Source: Shewanella sp. c952 (GTDB lineage: Bacteria > Pseudomonadota > Gammaproteobacteria > Enterobacterales > Shewanellaceae). From it: a DNA stretch of 64,000 bases. The translations under genes were made by a program, and so were the position numbers. Below, in pieces: positions 46,407-57,459 of the stretch. The notes under the pieces are model-generated. The model was not told the origin of the DNA. It searched no databases and worked only from the letters and a program-made list of their open reading frames with translations. Position 1 is the stretch's first letter. Every line of letters starts with the position of its first letter. The stretch is from positions 49,418-113,417 of the forward strand of contig NZ_BPEW01000012.1 of NCBI RefSeq assembly GCF_019654975.1, read 5' to 3'.

Positions 46407-47572
46407 TATTTGCTCTCCGCAGCTTTAACGACTTGCTCAGCTGCATCAGTAAGACTTGTAGCAGCAATGATGTCTAGATCAGAGTTAGCAAGAACTTCAC
46501 GACCAAGATCAGCGTTAGTACCTTCAAGACGAACAACAACAGGAACTTCAACGCCAACTTCTTTAACAGCGCCAATGATGCCTTCAGCAATCATGTCACA
46601 ACGAACGATACCGCCGAAGATGTTCACAAGAACAGCTTTAACGTTAGAGTCAGACAAGATGATCTTGAATGCTTCAGCAACACGTTCTTTTGTCGCTCCG
46701 CCGCCAACGTCTAGGAAGTTAGCTGGCTTGCCACCGTGCAGGTTTACGATATCCATCGTACCCATTGCAAGGCCTGCGCCGTTAACCATGCAGCCAACGT
46801 TTCCGTCTAGTGCTACGTAGTTAAGCTCGAACTTAGCCGCGTGAGCTTCACGAGCATCATCTTGTGATGGATCGTGCATTTCACGGATTTTAGGCTGACG
46901 GAATAAAGCGTTACCGTCGATACCAATCTTGCCATCAAGACAGTGAATGTTGCCTTCGTCTGTGATTACAAGCGGGTTAATTTCAAGCAGCGCGAAATCA
47001 TGATCTTCAAACATTTTCGCTAAGCCCATAAAGACTTTAGTGAACTGCTTCATTTGAGTTGGAGTTAGACCCAACTTAAAGCCAAGATCACGAGCCTGGT
47101 ATGGCTGAGGACCTGTTATAGGGTCAATGATCGCTTTGTGAATTAGCTCTGGCGTTTCTTCTGCCACAGTTTCAATTTCAACGCCGCCTTCAGTTGATGC
47201 CATGAACACAACACGTTGTGTAGCACGGTCAACAACAGCACCTAAGTACAATTCATTTGCAATGTCAGTACAGCTTTCTACTAAGATTTTAGCAACTGGC
47301 TGACCCTTCTCATCAGTTTGGTAAGTCACTAAGTTCTTACCTAACCAATTTTCAGCAAATGCTCTTATCTCTTCTTTATCGCCAGTGACTTTAACGCCAC
47401 CTGCTTTACCACGGCCGCCTGCGTGTACTTGACACTTAACAACCCACATATCACCGCCAATATGGCCTGCAGCTTCTACAGCTTCTTGAGCTGTATCACA
47501 TGCAAAACCTTCTGACACTGGTAAACCATATTCGGCAAATAAAGATTTTGCCTGATACTCATGCAAATTCAT
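46406..47572 (-). CDS. sucC: Succinyl-CoA synthetase beta subunit SucC
   Basis: 388 aa, ATP-grasp fold. N-terminal [52 protein letters not shown], and [17 protein letters not shown] followed by [12 protein letters not shown]. Overlaps sucD by one base and follows sucB after an 81-bp gap with a small hairpin. Confidence 0.97.
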   Translation of the reverse strand: MNLHEYQAKSLFAEYGLPVSEGFACDTAQEAVEAAGHIGGDMWVVKCQVHAGGRGKAGGVKVTGDKEEIRAFAENWLGKNLVTYQTDEKGQPVAKILVESCTDIANELYLGAVVDRATQRVVFMASTEGGVEIETVAEETPELIHKAIIDPITGPQPYQARDLGFKLGLTPTQMKQFTKVFMGLAKMFEDHDFALLEINPLVITDEGNIHCLDGKIGIDGNALFRQPKIREMHDPSQDDAREAHAAKFELNYVALDGNVGCMVNGAGLAMGTMDIVNLHGGKPANFLDVGGGATKERVAEAFKIILSDSNVKAVLVNIFGGIVRCDMIAEGIIGAVKEVGVEVPVVVRLEGTNADLGREVLANSDLDIIAATSLTDAAEQVVKAAESK

Positions 47573-47609
47573 GATGATCTATCCATTATACTTCTTGTCA
47601 ATTTTTCAA

Positions 47610-47627
47610 CAGGCCCTATTGGGCCTG
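47610..47627 (-). terminator. Weak hairpin in the sucB-sucC gap
   Basis: CAGGCCC TATT GGGCCTG, a 7-bp GC-rich stem. On the minus strand it is followed by TTGAAAAATT, not a clean T-run, so partial attenuation or processing is more likely than full termination. Confidence 0.4.
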
Positions 47628-47653
47628 CAACGAGGGTATTGTCTGCCTTAACC

Positions 47654-48844
47654 TTAAAGGTCAAGTAACAGACGAGTTGGGTCTTCTAGGAAGTCTTTAA
47701 TGGCAACCAAATAACCAACCGACTCACGACCATCTACGATACGGTGGTCGTAAGAAAGTGCGAGGTACATCATAGGCAGGATTTCAACCTGACCATTTAC
47801 TGCCATAGGACGATCTTTGATGGCATGCATGCCTAAAATCGCGCTTTGTGGCAGGTTCAAAATTGGGGTAGACATCAATGAACCGAATACACCACCGTTA
47901 GTCACTGTGAAGTTACCACCAGTCATGTCAGCAACGGTTAATTTACCGTCACGTCCCTTAAGTGCAAGCTCACGAACATTACGTTCGATATCAGCAAGGC
48001 TCATCTTATCGGTATCACGCAAAACAGGAGTCACAAGGCCACGAGGCGTTGAAACAGCAATGCTGATATCGAAGTAGTTGTGATAAACAATTTCATCACC
48101 GTCAATTGAAGCGTTAACTTCAGGGAAGCGTTTAAGTGCTTCGGTCACTGCTTTAACGTAGAAAGACATAAAGCCCAAACGGATACCATGACGCTTCTCA
48201 AAAATCTCTTGATACTGCTTACGGATATCCATAATTGGTTTCATGTTAACTTCGTTAAACGTTGTTAGCATGGCAGTCGAGTTTTTAGCTTCTAACAGAC
48301 GATTAGCAATCGTCTTACGAAGACGTGTCATTGGTACACGTTTCTCGCTACGATCAGCAAGCGGTGCAGCCACTGCAGCCGGAGCGCTTGCTGGCGCTGG
48401 AGCTGCTTTAGCATTCTTAACGAAGGCTTCTACGTCTTCTTTAGTGATACGTCCGCCAACACCGCTGCCTTTAACGGCTGCTGCATCAACGTTATGTTCA
48501 GCAATTAAACGACGAACTGAAGGACTTAGTGCATCACTTGTCTCTTCAGTTTCTGCCGGGCTTGCTGCTTCTGCTTCTGCTTTAGTCACTTCTTGACCGG
48601 CAACTGCGCCGGCAACAAAGTTAGCGATAACAGCTTCGCCTAAGACAGTTTCGCCCTCTTCCGCTAGGAATTCAGCAATTTGACCATCTTCAGGTGCGAC
48701 AACTTCAAGTACGACTTTATCAGTTTCAATATCAACAAGGATTTGATCACGAGAAACTTGCTCGCCAGCTTGAACATGCCAAGTAGCAATAGTTGCATCA
48801 GCAACAGATTCTGGCAGAACGGGTACCTTAATTTCGATACTCAT
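47654..48844 (-). CDS. sucB: Dihydrolipoyl succinyltransferase (E2 of 2-oxoglutarate dehydrogenase)
   Basis: 396 aa. A single lipoyl domain with the lipoylated lysine in [18 protein letters not shown]; a peripheral-subunit-binding domain [20 protein letters not shown]; an Ala/Pro linker; and the catalytic domain ending [19 protein letters not shown] with the active-site His-Asp. Follows sucA by 32 bp. Confidence 0.97.
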   Translation of the reverse strand: MSIEIKVPVLPESVADATIATWHVQAGEQVSRDQILVDIETDKVVLEVVAPEDGQIAEFLAEEGETVLGEAVIANFVAGAVAGQEVTKAEAEAASPAETEETSDALSPSVRRLIAEHNVDAAAVKGSGVGGRITKEDVEAFVKNAKAAPAPASAPAAVAAPLADRSEKRVPMTRLRKTIANRLLEAKNSTAMLTTFNEVNMKPIMDIRKQYQEIFEKRHGIRLGFMSFYVKAVTEALKRFPEVNASIDGDEIVYHNYFDISIAVSTPRGLVTPVLRDTDKMSLADIERNVRELALKGRDGKLTVADMTGGNFTVTNGGVFGSLMSTPILNLPQSAILGMHAIKDRPMAVNGQVEILPMMYLALSYDHRIVDGRESVGYLVAIKDFLEDPTRLLLDL

Positions 48845-48876
48845 GGATAACGATCCTTTTTATATAATGTCTATTA

Positions 48877-51699
48877 CTACAGCTTTAATGCGCTGCTAAT
48901 TAACGATTCTTGTTGCTGAGCGTGCAATGCAGGGTAGCCACATGCTGGCGCAGCTGAAGCTTCACGACCGGCATAACTCAATTGAGCTCCTGCAGGTATA
49001 ACGCTCCAGAAGTGATGCTGGCTACAATACCAAGCACCTTGGTTTTGAGGTTCTTCTTGGCACCAAACGAAATCTTTAACGTGAGCATAGTCAGCAAGCG
49101 CTGCGGCAGCTTCTTCATGTGGGAACGGATAAAGCTGTTCAACACGAATAAGTGCGACGTTATCTTGACCTTCTTTGCGACGACGCTCTAGTAGCTCAAA
49201 GTAAACTTTACCGCTACAGAATACGACTCTGTCGACCTTACTCGCGTCAAGTTCATCGATTTCGCCGATAACATTCTGGAATGTACCTTCAGCAAGCTCT
49301 TCCATACTCGAAACGGCTAATGGATGACGAAGCAATGACTTCGGTGACATAACAACAAGTGGACGACGCATTGGACGTACGACTTGACGACGCAACATGT
49401 GGTAAACCTGCGCCGGTGTAGATGGCACACAAACCTGCATATTGTGGTTAGCACAAAGCTGTAAGAAACGCTCTAGACGCGCACTTGAGTGCTCAGGCCC
49501 CTGACCTTCATAACCATGAGGCAGCAACATAGTAAGGCCACATAAACGGCCCCATTTTTGTTCTCCAGATGATAAGAACTGGTCAATGACCACTTGTGCA
49601 CAGTTAGCAAAATCACCAAACTGAGCTTCCCAAAGTGTTAGTCCACCAGGTTCTGCAGTGGCATAACCATATTCAAATGCAAGCACTGATGCTTCTGATA
49701 AAACAGAATCAGTCAGGTCGATTGGACCTTGCACGTCAGCAATATTACGCAGTGGCATGTACGCCGTTGCGTCATTTTGATTATGCAGCACAGCATGACG
49801 ATGGAAGAAAGTACCACGGCCTGAATCTTGGCCGGTAATGCGGATACGTTTCTTATCTTCAAGAATTGACGCGTAAGCTAATGTCTCAGCAAAGCCCCAA
49901 TCTAGCAGCTTCTCACCTGACGCCATCAATAAACGATCTTTATAGATTTTGGCAACACGAGATTGAAGCTTGTGGCTTTCAGGAACATAACTAATTTTGT
50001 CAGCTAGGTTCTTGATTCTATCCATCGACATATGCGCGTCGTAGTCATCATTCCATTCAGCGCCAATATACGGTGTCCAATCAACTGAGTGTAACGTCAT
50101 TGGACGCCACTCTTTAACGACACAATCACCGTCATCTAACGCATCACGGTAAGCATTCACCATAGAAGTTACGTCATCCGCACCCATTGCGTTTTCTGCA
50201 ATGAGTTTGTCGGCGTAAATCTTTCTTGGTGTTGGATGCTTCTTAATTTTGGCATACATCAGTGGCTGAGTTGCACTCGGCTCATCGGCTTCGTTATGGC
50301 CATGACGGCGGTAACAAACCAGATCAATAACCACGTCACGCTTAAATTCGTTACGGTAATCAACAGCAAGTTGTGACACGAAAGCAACCGCTTCAGGGTC
50401 GTCAGCATTCACGTGGAAGATTGGCGCCTGTACCATCTTAGCGATATCGGTACAGTACTCAGTTGAACGAACATCTTCAGTCAGGTTAGTGGTAAAACCG
50501 ACTTGATTGTTGACAACAATACGGATTGAACCGCCAACCTTGAAGCCGCGAGTTTGCGACATGTTAAAGGTTTCTTGAACAATACCCTGACCAGTTATCG
50601 CAGAATCACCGTGAATGGTAATTGGCATCACTTGCAGGCCAGTATCACACTCGCGTCTATCTAAACGTGCACGTACTGAACCAATAACCACTGGATTGAC
50701 GATCTCTAAGTGAGATGGGTTAAAGGCGAGTGCAAGGTGGACGTTTCCGCCAGGCGTTTCAAAGTCTGATGAAAAACCTTGGTGATACTTAACATCACCA
50801 CTACCGTTAAGCTCATCGCTGTGCTTACCAGCAAATTCGTCAAACAACTCTGACGGTTTTTTACCAAGCACATTAACAAGAACGTTCAAACGACCGCGGT
50901 GAGCCATACCAATAACCACTTCTTTGGTACCAGCATCACCCGCACGATAAATGATCTCACGCATCATAGGAACAAGCGCATCGCCACCTTCGAGTGAGAA
51001 ACGTTTTGCACCTGGGAACTTAGCACCTAGGTATTTTTCGATACCTTCTGCAGCATTAAGTCCTTCAAGAATTCGAGTTTTATCGGCTTTTGAGTAGTTT
51101 GCAGCACCTAATGATGGCTCAAGACGTTGTTGGATCCAACGCTTTTCATCGGTATCGGTAATGTGCATGTACTCTGCGCCAATCGAGCCACAGTATGTCG
51201 CTTTCAAGGCTTTTACCAATTCAACGAGCTTCATGGTTTCACCACCATGAGCAAACGAACCGGTATTGAATTCACGCTGCATATCATCGCTATCTAGACC
51301 ATGGAAAGCCGGGTCTAATTCAGAAACGGTATCACGTTTCCAAATGTCTAGCGGATCTAGATTCGCGTTCTGGTGACCACGAAAACGGTGCGCGTTAATC
51401 ATCTGTAGGACTTTAACTTGTTTTGCATCGACTTCATGATCGGTCACCTTAGGTGAACCTTTCTGACGTCCGTCTAATGCAAGACTACGAAAATAGTCAC
51501 GTACTTTAGAGTGGGCAGCTTCAGGCACTTCACTAGAGGTACCATTCACTAGAGGGAGGTTATCAAACACGACACGCCAGTCTTCGGTTATTGACTGAGG
51601 GTCTTCTTGATAGGCTTCATACATCTCTTCTACATAGGTCGAATTCGCGCCATTTAGATGAGACGATTCAAGCCAGGCTTTCATGATGCCTTGGTGCAT
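48877..51699 (-). CDS. sucA: 2-oxoglutarate dehydrogenase E1 component SucA
   Basis: 940 aa from MHQGIMKAWLESSHL (ATG 51699, AAAGGAATAGAA upstream); an in-frame ATG five codons earlier is possible. TPP/Mg motifs and catalytic loops: MAHRGRLNVLVNVLGKKPSE, GDVKYHQGFSSDFE, ITIHGDSAITGQGIVQE, RRHGHNEADEPSATQP. C-terminal transketolase-like half with GQDSGRGTFFHRHAVLHNQ. First gene of sucABCD, 186 bp from the sdhB end with a terminator between. Confidence 0.96.
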   Translation of the reverse strand: MHQGIMKAWLESSHLNGANSTYVEEMYEAYQEDPQSITEDWRVVFDNLPLVNGTSSEVPEAAHSKVRDYFRSLALDGRQKGSPKVTDHEVDAKQVKVLQMINAHRFRGHQNANLDPLDIWKRDTVSELDPAFHGLDSDDMQREFNTGSFAHGGETMKLVELVKALKATYCGSIGAEYMHITDTDEKRWIQQRLEPSLGAANYSKADKTRILEGLNAAEGIEKYLGAKFPGAKRFSLEGGDALVPMMREIIYRAGDAGTKEVVIGMAHRGRLNVLVNVLGKKPSELFDEFAGKHSDELNGSGDVKYHQGFSSDFETPGGNVHLALAFNPSHLEIVNPVVIGSVRARLDRRECDTGLQVMPITIHGDSAITGQGIVQETFNMSQTRGFKVGGSIRIVVNNQVGFTTNLTEDVRSTEYCTDIAKMVQAPIFHVNADDPEAVAFVSQLAVDYRNEFKRDVVIDLVCYRRHGHNEADEPSATQPLMYAKIKKHPTPRKIYADKLIAENAMGADDVTSMVNAYRDALDDGDCVVKEWRPMTLHSVDWTPYIGAEWNDDYDAHMSMDRIKNLADKISYVPESHKLQSRVAKIYKDRLLMASGEKLLDWGFAETLAYASILEDKKRIRITGQDSGRGTFFHRHAVLHNQNDATAYMPLRNIADVQGPIDLTDSVLSEASVLAFEYGYATAEPGGLTLWEAQFGDFANCAQVVIDQFLSSGEQKWGRLCGLTMLLPHGYEGQGPEHSSARLERFLQLCANHNMQVCVPSTPAQVYHMLRRQVVRPMRRPLVVMSPKSLLRHPLAVSSMEELAEGTFQNVIGEIDELDASKVDRVVFCSGKVYFELLERRRKEGQDNVALIRVEQLYPFPHEEAAAALADYAHVKDFVWCQEEPQNQGAWYCSQHHFWSVIPAGAQLSYAGREASAAPACGYPALHAQQQESLISSALKL

Positions 51700-51838
51700 T
51701 TCTATTCCTTTCAAACTGTATACACGTGCTTAGCCAAAGTCATAAATACAGATAGTTTGAGCAAACTCAAATTGTCTGTAATCTCTGTAGCCCCGAGAGT
51801 TCCAGATTATCTTTATATTTGTCTTCCATGACACAAAA

Positions 51839-51868
51839 AGAGTCACTTCCAATAAAGAAAGTGACTCT
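51839..51868 (-). terminator. Terminator between sdhB and sucA
   Basis: AGAGTCACTT/AAGTGACTCT perfect 10-bp stem, 10-nt loop, then TTTTTGTG on the minus strand. It partially or fully separates sdhCDAB from sucABCD. Confidence 0.8.
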
Positions 51869-51904
51869 CATAGAGCTATATCAATATCGGCTCTTTAAAC
51901 TGCA

Positions 51905-52612
51905 TTAAATGGCTCTCTTCAAAAGCATAGACTTAATGTGTCCAATTGCTTTCGTCGGATTAAGCCCTTTAGGACAAACGTCAACACAGTTCATGATGCC
52001 ATGACAGCGGAATACACTGTACGCATCATCAAGCTCTGATAGACGTTCTTCAGTCGCGGTATCGCGGCTGTCGATCAAGAAGCGGTATGCGTGCAGCAAG
52101 CCACTTGGACCGATGAACTTATCAGGGTTCCACCAGAATGATGGACAAGCCGTAGAACAACATGCACACATAATACACTCATAGAGTCCATCTAAATGCT
52201 CACGTTCTTCAGGTGATTGCAGATGCTCACGCGCAGGCGTTTTTTCATCGTTAATCAAGTACGGCTTAATCTTTTCATACTGAGTGTAGAACTGAGTTAA
52301 GTCGACGATTAAGTCGCGCACTACAGGCATACCTGGTAGTGGGCGGATCTCAATCTTCTTGTTCTTGAAGGTAGAAACTGGCGTGATACACGCAAGTCCA
52401 TTTTTACCATTCATATTTACACCGTCACTACCACACACACCTTCACGGCATGAACGTCTAAATGACAATGTTGAATCTAACTCTTTTAGCTTTATCAGTG
52501 CATCCAGTACCATCATATCGGTACCTTCATCCACTTCTAAAGTGTAATCCTTCATGTATGGCTTAGTATCTACATCAGGATTGTAGCGATAAACTGCAAA
52601 TTCCAATTTCAT
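51905..52612 (-). CDS. sdhB: Succinate dehydrogenase iron-sulfur subunit SdhB
   Basis: 235 aa. The [2Fe-2S] site is RRSCREGVCGSDGVNMNGKN with GLACITP; the [4Fe-4S] and [3Fe-4S] sites are CIMCACCSTACPSFWW and CHGIMNCVDVCPKGLNP. Follows sdhA by 12 bp. Confidence 0.97.
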   Translation of the reverse strand: MKLEFAVYRYNPDVDTKPYMKDYTLEVDEGTDMMVLDALIKLKELDSTLSFRRSCREGVCGSDGVNMNGKNGLACITPVSTFKNKKIEIRPLPGMPVVRDLIVDLTQFYTQYEKIKPYLINDEKTPAREHLQSPEEREHLDGLYECIMCACCSTACPSFWWNPDKFIGPSGLLHAYRFLIDSRDTATEERLSELDDAYSVFRCHGIMNCVDVCPKGLNPTKAIGHIKSMLLKRAI

Positions 52613-52624
52613 CGGGGCTTCTCC

Positions 52625-54391
52625 TTAGTAAGTACGTTTGATAGGCGGGAATGCGGCACGAAGCTTAGGCTCCATGTTCACATCACGCTTAGTCATTAGC
52701 TCGGTAACTGGGTCAAATACACTGTGGCATAACCAGTTTTCATCATCACGGTCTAAGAAATCTTCACGTGAATGCGCACCACGACTTTCCGTACGGAAGT
52801 TAGCTGCGGTTGCAGTTGCAATCGCTGTCGCCATCAAATTATCAAGCTCTAAACATTCGATACGTTGAGTATTAAACTCAGATGAATTGTCAGACAGCTT
52901 GGCATTCTCTAAACGGGTACGAATCGCTTTAAGCTCTTTAAGGCCTTCAGCCATTGCGTCGCCACTTCTAAATACAGAGAAGTTAAGCTGCATACAAAGT
53001 TGTAGATCTTTACGGATAACCGCAGGATCTTCACCGTCTTTGTTGCTTTCCCAACGATTCAAGCGAGCTAGCGATGATTCGATATCAGCATCTGAAGCAT
53101 CTTTAGGATTAGGTGTTGCATCAAGTGCTTTACCTAAGTGTTGACCCGCAGCTCGCCCAAATACCACTAAATCGAGTAGTGAGTTACCACCTAGACGGTT
53201 AGCGCCGTGTACTGATACACAAGCAATCTCACCCACAGCGAATAAACCAACGATATCTTCTTCAGTGCCGTCGTCATTTTGACGAAGAACCTGACCACTT
53301 ACTTTAGCTGGCAAGCCACCCATCATATAGTGACAAGTCGGTAATACTGGAATTGGACCATCTGCAGGATCGATATGTGCGAATGTACGAGACAATTCAC
53401 AAACACCAGGAAGGCGCGCTTCAAGGGTTTCTTTACCTAAGTGATCAAGTTTTAGTAAACAGTGCGGACCTAAAGGACCGTCAAGACCACGACCTTCGCG
53501 GATTTCAGTCATCATAGAACGTGCAACCACGTCACGAGATGCCAAATCTTTAGCGTTTGGAGCATAACGCTCCATGAAGCGCTCGCCGTCTTTGTTCAGC
53601 AGGTATCCGCCTTCACCACGACAACCTTCAGTCACAAGAACACCTGCGCCAGCAATACCCGTTGGGTGGAACTGCCACATTTCCATGTCTTGCATTTGAA
53701 CGCCAGCGCGCATCGCCATGCCCACACCGTCACCAGTGTTAATGTGCGCGTTAGTGGTAGATGCGTAAATACGCCCTGCTCCACCAGTCGCTAGAATGGT
53801 TGCTTTTGCTTTAAAGTAAACGATTTCGCCAGTTTCAATTTCGATTGCAGTACAACCGACAATGACACCGTCTTCGTTTTTAACTAAATCGAGTGCGTAC
53901 CACTCTGAGAAAACTTCAGTCTTATGTTTAACATTTTGCTGGTATAAGCAATGAAGAAGCGCGTGACCGGTACGGTCAGCCGCTGCTGCGGTACGTGCAG
54001 CTTGCTCGCCACCAAAGTTTTTAGACTGGCCGCCGAATGGGCGTTGGTAAATAGTACCGTTTTCAAATCGAGAGAAAGGTAGACCCATTTGCTCAAGTTC
54101 GATGACCGCTTCCGGTCCGGTTTTACACATAAATTCGATAGCTTCTTGGTCACCGATAAAATCAGAACCTTTCACAGTATCGTACATGTGCTGTTCCCAG
54201 TGATCTTCATGGGCATTACCCAGCGCTACGGTAATACCACCCTGCGCAGATACTGTATGAGAACGAGTAGGGAAAACTTTAGATAACAGCGCGCAGCTCT
54301 TACCTTCTTTAGAAATTTGTAGTGCCGCGCGCATACCTGCGCCACCAGCGCCGATAACAACCGCGTCAAATTCGCGAACTGGAATACCCAC
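52625..54391 (-). CDS. sdhA: Succinate dehydrogenase flavoprotein subunit SdhA
   Basis: 588 aa. FAD-binding [20 protein letters not shown], the covalent-FAD His in [18 protein letters not shown], active-site regions [20 protein letters not shown] and [19 protein letters not shown], and C-terminal [20 protein letters not shown]. It abuts sdhD directly (54391/54392). Confidence 0.97.
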   Translation of the reverse strand: MGIPVREFDAVVIGAGGAGMRAALQISKEGKSCALLSKVFPTRSHTVSAQGGITVALGNAHEDHWEQHMYDTVKGSDFIGDQEAIEFMCKTGPEAVIELEQMGLPFSRFENGTIYQRPFGGQSKNFGGEQAARTAAAADRTGHALLHCLYQQNVKHKTEVFSEWYALDLVKNEDGVIVGCTAIEIETGEIVYFKAKATILATGGAGRIYASTTNAHINTGDGVGMAMRAGVQMQDMEMWQFHPTGIAGAGVLVTEGCRGEGGYLLNKDGERFMERYAPNAKDLASRDVVARSMMTEIREGRGLDGPLGPHCLLKLDHLGKETLEARLPGVCELSRTFAHIDPADGPIPVLPTCHYMMGGLPAKVSGQVLRQNDDGTEEDIVGLFAVGEIACVSVHGANRLGGNSLLDLVVFGRAAGQHLGKALDATPNPKDASDADIESSLARLNRWESNKDGEDPAVIRKDLQLCMQLNFSVFRSGDAMAEGLKELKAIRTRLENAKLSDNSSEFNTQRIECLELDNLMATAIATATAANFRTESRGAHSREDFLDRDDENWLCHSVFDPVTELMTKRDVNMEPKLRAAFPPIKRTY

Positions 54392-54739
54392 TTAAACACC
54401 CCACACTATCAAAATGCCTGCTGCCAAATAAGAGAAGGCTGCTACGACAAAAACAAACTGAAGTACACCACGTAGAGACACACACTTAACGTAATCGGTA
54501 AGTACCTGCCAAATACCAATCCATGAATGGACTAGAATCGCAACCAGTGCGAGAAGTGTGAAGACTTTCATTGGCAGAGCACTGAACAACCCGTGCCATG
54601 CATCATAAGTCAGTGGAGAGCTACATGCGATAAAACCAACCATAAAAATAGTGTAACAGGCTAGAATTACTGCACTTGCACGTATAAGAATAAAGTCATG
54701 GACACCGCTGCGACCAAGACTTGCTGCATTTGTTACCAT
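54392..54739 (-). CDS. sdhD: Succinate dehydrogenase membrane anchor SdhD
   Basis: 115 aa from the ATG at 54739 (a TTG two codons upstream is in frame), overlapping the sdhC stop by 7 bp. Three membrane helices; heme/quinone-site residues in ASAVILACYTIFMVGFI and VHSWIGIWQVLTDYVKC. Confidence 0.92.
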   Translation of the reverse strand: MVTNAASLGRSGVHDFILIRASAVILACYTIFMVGFIACSSPLTYDAWHGLFSALPMKVFTLLALVAILVHSWIGIWQVLTDYVKCVSLRGVLQFVFVVAAFSYLAAGILIVWGV

Positions 54740-55107
54740 ACCCAAATCCCCGCAATGATTGAAAACACTACTGACAATGCAATAGCGACTTTAGCTGAAG
54801 TTAATCCTGAAGAGAGTTCTTCCCAGTAACCGGCATCCATCACTAAGTGGCGCAAACCCACTATCAAGTGATAACCCAGTGCAGTAAGAATTCCCCAAAC
54901 GATAAACTTAACGATAAAGCTATCAAAAAGAGATTGGACGCCAGCAAAACTTTCCGCGGATGCTAATGATTCATTAAGCAACCAGATAAGGATACCGACA
55001 GCAAACAACATAATAACGCCCGATACACGATGTAGGATGGACGCGATGGCCGTTGCAGGAAACTTTACAGTCTGCAGATCTAAATGGACAGGTCTTTGCT
55101 TTTTCAC
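54733..55107 (-). CDS. sdhC: Succinate dehydrogenase cytochrome b556 subunit SdhC
   Basis: 124 aa if the GTG at 55107 is used, giving the usual N terminus (V/M)KKQRPVHLDLQTVKFP; the open frame begins 22 codons upstream. Motifs: ATAIASILHRVSGVIMLFAV and the heme ligand region YHLIVGLRHLVMDAGYW. First gene of sdhCDAB, divergent from gltA. Confidence 0.9.
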   Translation of the reverse strand: MKKQRPVHLDLQTVKFPATAIASILHRVSGVIMLFAVGILIWLLNESLASAESFAGVQSLFDSFIVKFIVWGILTALGYHLIVGLRHLVMDAGYWEELSSGLTSAKVAIALSVVFSIIAGIWVW

Positions 55108-55538
55108 GTTCTGCTCACTCTGCTCAATTGAGCTAATTTTTGTTATACGAACCGCTTTTGCTTGGATCTTCATCCGTGAACTAAGTCACAGTTTGCGCCC
55201 TTCACAAAAGAAAACTTTAAACAAACATTTAACAGTTTAGCGAGCACTAATTAAGTATGTAAAAAAGTGATAACTATTCGCTAATGTCTGCAGCTCATCT
55301 GAGCCGCAGCAAGTATACGTGGGTGAAATGTCAAATACAAACATCACATTATGGAAATATAGTTTTTTTGGTAAAAAAATCTGCCAAGTGGCTGTTGCAA
55401 CAAGTGGTTACACTTGAATAAGACCATGGTCTAAGAAATTTAAACGCTTATTTAAATTGAAATGTGACCCAGATCCACTGTAAAGTATTGGCGTTTGATA
55501 AGCCGCACTCAATAAGAATGAAGTAAGGAGAATGGGGT
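55108..55538. other. Divergent control region between sdhC and gltA
   Basis: About 430 bp without a gene. AT-rich in the middle (A/T tracts near 55360-55380). It holds both promoters and a CRP-like site at 55463-55478. No RNA gene recognised. Confidence 0.55.
55463..55478 (+). promoter_or_regulatory. Candidate CRP site upstream of gltA
   Basis: TGTGA-N6-TCCAC: the left half is perfect, the right half has one mismatch to TCACA. It lies about 61 bp upstream of the gltA start. Candidate only. Confidence 0.3.
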
Positions 55539-56828
55539 ATGGCTGAAAATATAGCCAAGTTAGAACTACCAGGGAATGATTCAATCGATCTGCCGATCAA
55601 AAAAGGAACGGCAGGATTTGATGTAATTGACATCAGTAAACTAGGTAGCAAAGGGCACTTTACCTTCGATCCAGGATTTCTCGCAACAGCCTCCTGTGAA
55701 TCAGCAATCACTTATATCGACGGCGCACAAGGGATCTTGCTTCACCGCGGTTACCCAATTGGCGAGCTGGCCGTAGATTCTGATTATTTAGATCTATGCT
55801 ATTTGTTGCTTTACGGAGAGCTTCCGAATAAAGCACAGTACGAATCTTTCGTGCATATGGTTAAAAACCACACCATGGTGAATGAGCAACTTGCAAGCTT
55901 CTTTAGAGGTTTCAGACGTGATGCTCACCCAATGGCGATGCTATGTGGTGTTACAGGTGCCCTATCGGCATTCTACCAAGACTCTTTGGACGTGAATGAC
56001 GAACGTCACCGTGAAATTGCTGCTTTCCGTTTGGTATCTAAGATGCCTACAATTGCGGCGATGTGCTACAAGTACTCTATCGGTCAACCGTTTGTATACC
56101 CACGTAACGACCTAAGCTACGCAGGTAACTTCCTAAGCATGATGTTTGCTGTGCCATGTGAAGAGTACAAGGTTAACCCAATCGTTGAACGTGCAATGGA
56201 TCGTATCTTCATACTACATGCCGATCACGAGCAGAATGCATCAACTTCAACTGTACGTTTAGCAGGTTCATCTGGGGCTAACCCATTTGCTTGTATCGCT
56301 GCGGGTATCGCGTCTCTTTGGGGACCGGCTCATGGTGGTGCAAACGAAGCTTGCCTAAACATGCTTGAAGAGATTGGTAGTGTTGATCGTATTCCTGAGT
56401 TCATTGCACGTGCCAAGGATAAAGAAGATCCTTTCCGTCTAATGGGCTTCGGACACCGTGTTTACAAGAACTTCGACCCTCGCGCAAAAGTAATGCGTGA
56501 AACCTGTCATGAAGTTCTGGCTGAACTTAACGTTAATGATCCATTGCTAGATGTTGCAATGGAACTTGAACGTATCGCACTAGAAGACGAGTATTTCGTC
56601 TCTAAAAAGCTATATCCAAATGTTGATTTCTACTCAGGGATCATCATGAAGGCTATTGGTATTCCAACGAGCATGTTCACTGTACTGTTCGCCCTAGCGC
56701 GCACAGTGGGTTGGATTGCACATTGGAAAGAGATGCTAGACCAGCCTGGTCACAAGATCAGCCGTCCACGTCAGTTATACACTGGTGATGCAGAACGTAG
56801 CTTTGTTGCTAAAGACAAACGCGGTTAA
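55539..56828 (+). CDS. gltA: Citrate synthase GltA
   Basis: 429 aa, the normal length for hexameric gammaproteobacterial GltA. Catalytic His residues in [16 protein letters not shown] and [50 protein letters not shown] precedes the ATG. It catalyses condensation of oxaloacetate with acetyl-CoA. Its last 47 codons and terminator are repeated directly downstream (56914-57170). Confidence 0.97.
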   Translation: MAENIAKLELPGNDSIDLPIKKGTAGFDVIDISKLGSKGHFTFDPGFLATASCESAITYIDGAQGILLHRGYPIGELAVDSDYLDLCYLLLYGELPNKAQYESFVHMVKNHTMVNEQLASFFRGFRRDAHPMAMLCGVTGALSAFYQDSLDVNDERHREIAAFRLVSKMPTIAAMCYKYSIGQPFVYPRNDLSYAGNFLSMMFAVPCEEYKVNPIVERAMDRIFILHADHEQNASTSTVRLAGSSGANPFACIAAGIASLWGPAHGGANEACLNMLEEIGSVDRIPEFIARAKDKEDPFRLMGFGHRVYKNFDPRAKVMRETCHEVLAELNVNDPLLDVAMELERIALEDEYFVSKKLYPNVDFYSGIIMKAIGIPTSMFTVLFALARTVGWIAHWKEMLDQPGHKISRPRQLYTGDAERSFVAKDKRG

Positions 56829-56855
56829 TTGCACTTAATTAAGTAATTAACACTA

Positions 56856-56882
56856 AAAGGCACTCATTGAGTGTCTTTTTTA
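56856..56882 (+). terminator. Intrinsic terminator of gltA
   Basis: AAGGCACTC ATT GAGTGTCTT with a G-U pair and a T-run, 30 bp after the stop. The same hairpin, with a perfect stem, occurs in the second copy. Confidence 0.85.
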
Positions 56883-56913
56883 TTGCCAGACATAGCATGT
56901 TCACCCAGTTATA

Positions 56914-57170
56914 GTTCGCCCTTGCGCGCACAGTAGGTTGGATTGCACATTGGAAAGAGATGCTAGATCAGCCTGGTCACAAGATCAGCCGTCCGCGTCA
57001 GTTATACACTGGTGATGCAGAACGTCTTTTCATCATGGAAAGTGTTGCTAAAGACAAACGCGGTTAATTACACTTAATTAAGTAATTAACACTAAAAGGC
57101 ACTCATTGAGTGCCTTTTTTATTGGCTGACATAGCACGTTTACCTTTTGCTATCTGTCTAGCAACTCACC
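56914..57170 (+). pseudogene. Displaced second copy of the gltA 3' end with its terminator
   Basis: A direct repeat of gltA from codon 384 to beyond the terminator, 227 bp from the first copy. The frame is still open from 56915 to the stop at 57065-57067 and would encode [20 protein letters not shown] and on to a C terminus ending SVAKDKRG. In the aligned codons all four substitutions are synonymous (CTA/CTT, GTG/GTA, GAC/GAT, CCA/CCG). The SF of copy 1 is replaced by LFIMES, a 12-bp in-frame gain. The terminator stem (GGCACTC/GAGTGCC) is perfect here. It has no start and is not a gene by itself. Confidence 0.9.
57095..57121 (+). terminator. Terminator in the second gltA 3' copy
   Basis: AAAAGGCACTC ATT GAGTGCCTTTTTT, perfect stem and T-run; copy of the gltA terminator. 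Confidence 0.85.
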
Positions 57171-57459
57171 CTGAAGCAGAGCCGAGTGTTCACCCATTTA
57201 GCATCAGTGGTTTCGATAAACTGCGGTGCTGCTGAACAGGATATTTGCATGTATTGACGCATAGAAGTGAACGAATGACCGCATGTGCAGACGCGACTAT
57301 CTCTCAGGACTCAGGACTCAGCACTCAGCACTAACTATAAACGTTAACTCTGAACATTTATTCTTGATGGTAGAGCGCATATTTCAGAATATAAATCTGC
57401 TCAACAACTCGGTTTTCGATACTAAGAATAACCGAGTAGTCGGACATGCTGCAGTATTT
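57171..57459. other. Non-coding stretch after the second gltA copy, with 7-bp tandem repeats
   Basis: No supportable gene. At 57304-57331 there are four tandem heptamers: CAGGACT twice, then CAGCACT twice. The rest has no recognised feature. Confidence 0.5.
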
